A DNA stretch of 64,000 nucleotides from Linderina pennispora (Eukaryota > Kickxellomycota > Kickxellomycetes > Kickxellales > Kickxellaceae). The notes below the pieces were generated by a model. It saw only the letters and a program-made list of their open reading frames with translations. It did no database searches and was not told where the DNA came from. A program made the position numbers and the translations under genes. The stretch covers positions 62,001-126,000 of the forward strand of contig NW_024468249.1 in assembly GCF_002104995.1 (NCBI RefSeq), read 5' to 3'. This document shows positions 62,554 through 64,000 of the stretch, piece by piece; the first letter of the stretch is position 1, and each line of letters starts with the position of its first letter.

Positions 62554-62755
62554 GAACACGGGAATGTAAAAGTAGGAAAAGGAGTGTGAGGCTGGTGTAA
62601 AGCTAAGGAAAAGGAGAGCAGAAGCCTCCCAATCACGAGACCCCCAGGTTTTAGTGAGGCAACATCACTCATCGCTCCGTGCTGAACTCGTCCTTTTTTC
62701 CTTCCCTTCTTCAATCGCCTGTATTTCTACACTTTTAATTCCTACTGAAAGCAAA
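62554..62755. promoter_or_regulatory. Divergent promoter region, LST8 / CIA2
   Basis: 202 bp between the two start codons, so both genes share it. CT-rich tract on the plus strand before CIA2. No TATA box. Confidence 0.45.
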
Positions 62756-63232
62756 ATGAACATTACGCAGAAAATCAACGACGCGCCGCTAGTCTACGAG
62801 GTCGAGTCGCTCGAGCGGCGCATCCAGGCGACAGACCTGGACGACTCGCACGCGGACCCGATCGACCGCGACGAGGTATACGAGCTGATCCGCAACATCA
62901 ACGACCCGGAGCACCCGCTGACGCTGGAGCAGCTGCACGTGACGAACCGCGAGCACGTCTTCGTCGCCGACTCGGCCAGCCATGTCCTGGTCGAGTTCAC
63001 GCCGACCATTCCGCACTGCTCCATGGCGACTCTGATCGGACTGTGTATTCGCGTGCGCCTGTTGCGCAGCCTGCCCGAGCGCTTCAAGGTGGATATCCGT
63101 GTGCGCTCAGGCACCCACCAGAGCGAGGCCCAGGTCAACAAGCAGCTGAACGATAAGGAGCGCGTGGCGGCGGCGCTCGAGAACACATACTTGCTGGATG
63201 TCGTCAACCAGTGTCTAGCGACGGCTGCATAG
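62756..63232 (+). CDS. CIA2: Cytosolic Fe-S assembly protein Cia2 (MIP18 family)
   Basis: 158 residues, intact. [21 protein letters not shown], then [26 protein letters not shown] and [30 protein letters not shown] follow Cia2/FAM96B closely, including the reactive Cys in [10 protein letters not shown]. Cia2 with Cia1 and Mms19 hands [4Fe-4S] clusters to DNA polymerases, helicases and other nuclear proteins. ATG 62756 gives the conserved family start; in-frame codons upstream to 62654 are leader. The stop is 48 bp from the convergent gene's stop. Confidence 0.95.
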   Translation: MNITQKINDAPLVYEVESLERRIQATDLDDSHADPIDRDEVYELIRNINDPEHPLTLEQLHVTNREHVFVADSASHVLVEFTPTIPHCSMATLIGLCIRVRLLRSLPERFKVDIRVRSGTHQSEAQVNKQLNDKERVAAALENTYLLDVVNQCLATAA

Positions 63233-63280
63233 GAAAAAAAACCACTACCATAGCTTTAGATGATTAAAAAAGTATATTTC

Positions 63281-63982
63281 TCAGTCCAGGTGGCTGACTA
63301 TCGGCGTGCTGATCGACGAGCTCGTCTGGCAGTCCCGCCGGTGCTCGTACGGCGACCCGGCCGGCTCATCTAGCGATTCCAGCAGTGCGCGGACCTCATC
63401 CGGCACGTCATTCCGGCTGCTGCTATGGTCATGGGAGGCTACACGCAGACTGCGTGCGGTGGTTCCAATGTCGTCGTCAAGGTCGGCATTGTTCTCGAGA
63501 TCCTCGCTGAACTCGGCCGAGCGCATGTTGAGTCCCGTGCGCAGCGCTGCACGCAGCTGGTCCATGTTGACGTGCGGCGCCAGCGAGTCGCGCTTCGCCT
63601 GCGTCTCCCAGTCAATTGAAATCCGCGCACGCATGTCGTTGACGCGCTCCACGGCCTTGCGGGCGAGCTCCGGCGTCGCACTGCTCTGGTGGTTCAGCAG
63701 CACCTGGTCTGCTTGCTGGCTGGTGCTGGGCGTGAGATCCGGCAGCGACAGCGACAGGTACGAGGAGAGCTCAGGATACATGAGCTTCTGCAGCAGCAAC
63801 TCGTCGGAGCAGGGGCTGTCGTCGATGATCGCGACGATGCGCACATGGCCCTCGCACGCATGCTCAATTGGTGTGCTCCAGCACTGCTTCTCCTTGGCCT
63901 CGACCACCACTCTGGAAATATAGGCAGTTAGGTCGCCGGCGCGCCGCTCGCTGGCAATTCGTCGCCACACCATTGCCCGCAT
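63281..63982 (-). CDS. Uncharacterised protein, possibly 5'-partial at window edge
   Basis: Not recognised. The 233 residues from ATG 63982 begin MRAMVWRRIASERRAGDLTAYISRVVVEAKEKQCW, then EGHVRIVAIIDDSPCSDELLLQKLMYPELSSYL. A helical region (ELARKAVERVNDMRARISIDWETQAKRDSL) and an acidic end follow (SEDLENNADLDDDI, VPDEVRALLESLDE). No signal peptide or membrane segment. The start is 18 bases from the window end and more coding sequence may precede it. Confidence 0.55.
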   Translation of the reverse strand: MRAMVWRRIASERRAGDLTAYISRVVVEAKEKQCWSTPIEHACEGHVRIVAIIDDSPCSDELLLQKLMYPELSSYLSLSLPDLTPSTSQQADQVLLNHQSSATPELARKAVERVNDMRARISIDWETQAKRDSLAPHVNMDQLRAALRTGLNMRSAEFSEDLENNADLDDDIGTTARSLRVASHDHSSSRNDVPDEVRALLESLDEPAGSPYEHRRDCQTSSSISTPIVSHLD

Positions 63983-64000
63983 GGATACAGACCCAGCGCC

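Noticed and set aside
1-64000. CRISPR arrays, operons or phage elements
   Set aside because: The window is eukaryotic nuclear DNA with spliced genes and TATA promoters; no spaced short-repeat array was found.

Overview
The window is nuclear DNA of a fungus. It carries ERMES/SAM (Mdm10), ISD11, a yeast-type fused uridine kinase, tRNA-His guanylyltransferase, a fungal-type glucosylceramide synthase, TORC1/2 subunit Lst8 and polymerase II-type TATA promoters. Coding DNA is GC-rich, genes are close together, and most are intronless or hold a few 75-230 bp GT...AG introns. This fits an early-diverging (zygomycete-grade, possibly Kickxellomycotina-like) fungus; the lineage is an inference, the kingdom is not.

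Layout. 1-10 kb: 3' part of a Mediator Med16-like gene, a coiled-coil protein, an NmrA-like protein, a Gfo/Idh/MocA oxidoreductase, an Ap4A phosphorylase and a secreted Asn-rich repeat protein with KR sites. 10.2-27.7 kb: two arms of a 2.7 kb inverted duplication (10242-12986 and 24997-27721), each with an initiator tRNA-Met, a short-chain dehydrogenase and the end of a 7TM receptor-like gene. The 12 kb between them holds cysteinyl-tRNA synthetase, ATP synthase epsilon, a mitochondrial carrier, a secreted low-complexity protein, a decayed glucoamylase and a 1.45 kb AT-rich block without a single CpG. 28-33 kb: a small secreted peptide and two tandem secreted alkaline phosphatases with CACGTG boxes upstream. 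34-50 kb: a dense housekeeping run: ISD11, an inositol polyphosphate phosphatase-like protein, a SAM-domain protein, FIT/Scs3, glycogen branching enzyme, Thg1, serine/threonine dehydratase, Mdm10, ribosomal protein S0, glucosylceramide synthase and Cwc24. 50-64 kb: a Rad9/Crb2/53BP1-like checkpoint adaptor, a four-unit Kex2-type repeat precursor, an unknown protein, uridine kinase/UPRT, a sucrose-type transporter, Lst8, Cia2 and a partial unknown gene.

Themes. Mitochondrial and Fe-S functions recur (ISD11, Cia2, Mdm10, ATP15, a carrier, CysRS with a likely mitochondrial presequence) but are not arranged as a cluster. Secreted products form the other group: two repeat precursors with dibasic sites, two phosphatases, a Ser/Lys/Pro repeat protein and a 62-residue peptide.

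Quality caveat. Many conserved genes are broken by single-base indels, mostly one extra base. The best-measured case is the left-arm dehydrogenase, which is exactly four bases longer than its intact twin. I treat most of these as probable sequence errors and give gene extents spanning the breaks. The glucoamylase remnant is different: it has no frameshift but three in-frame TAG codons and an internal deletion, so it looks like real decay.
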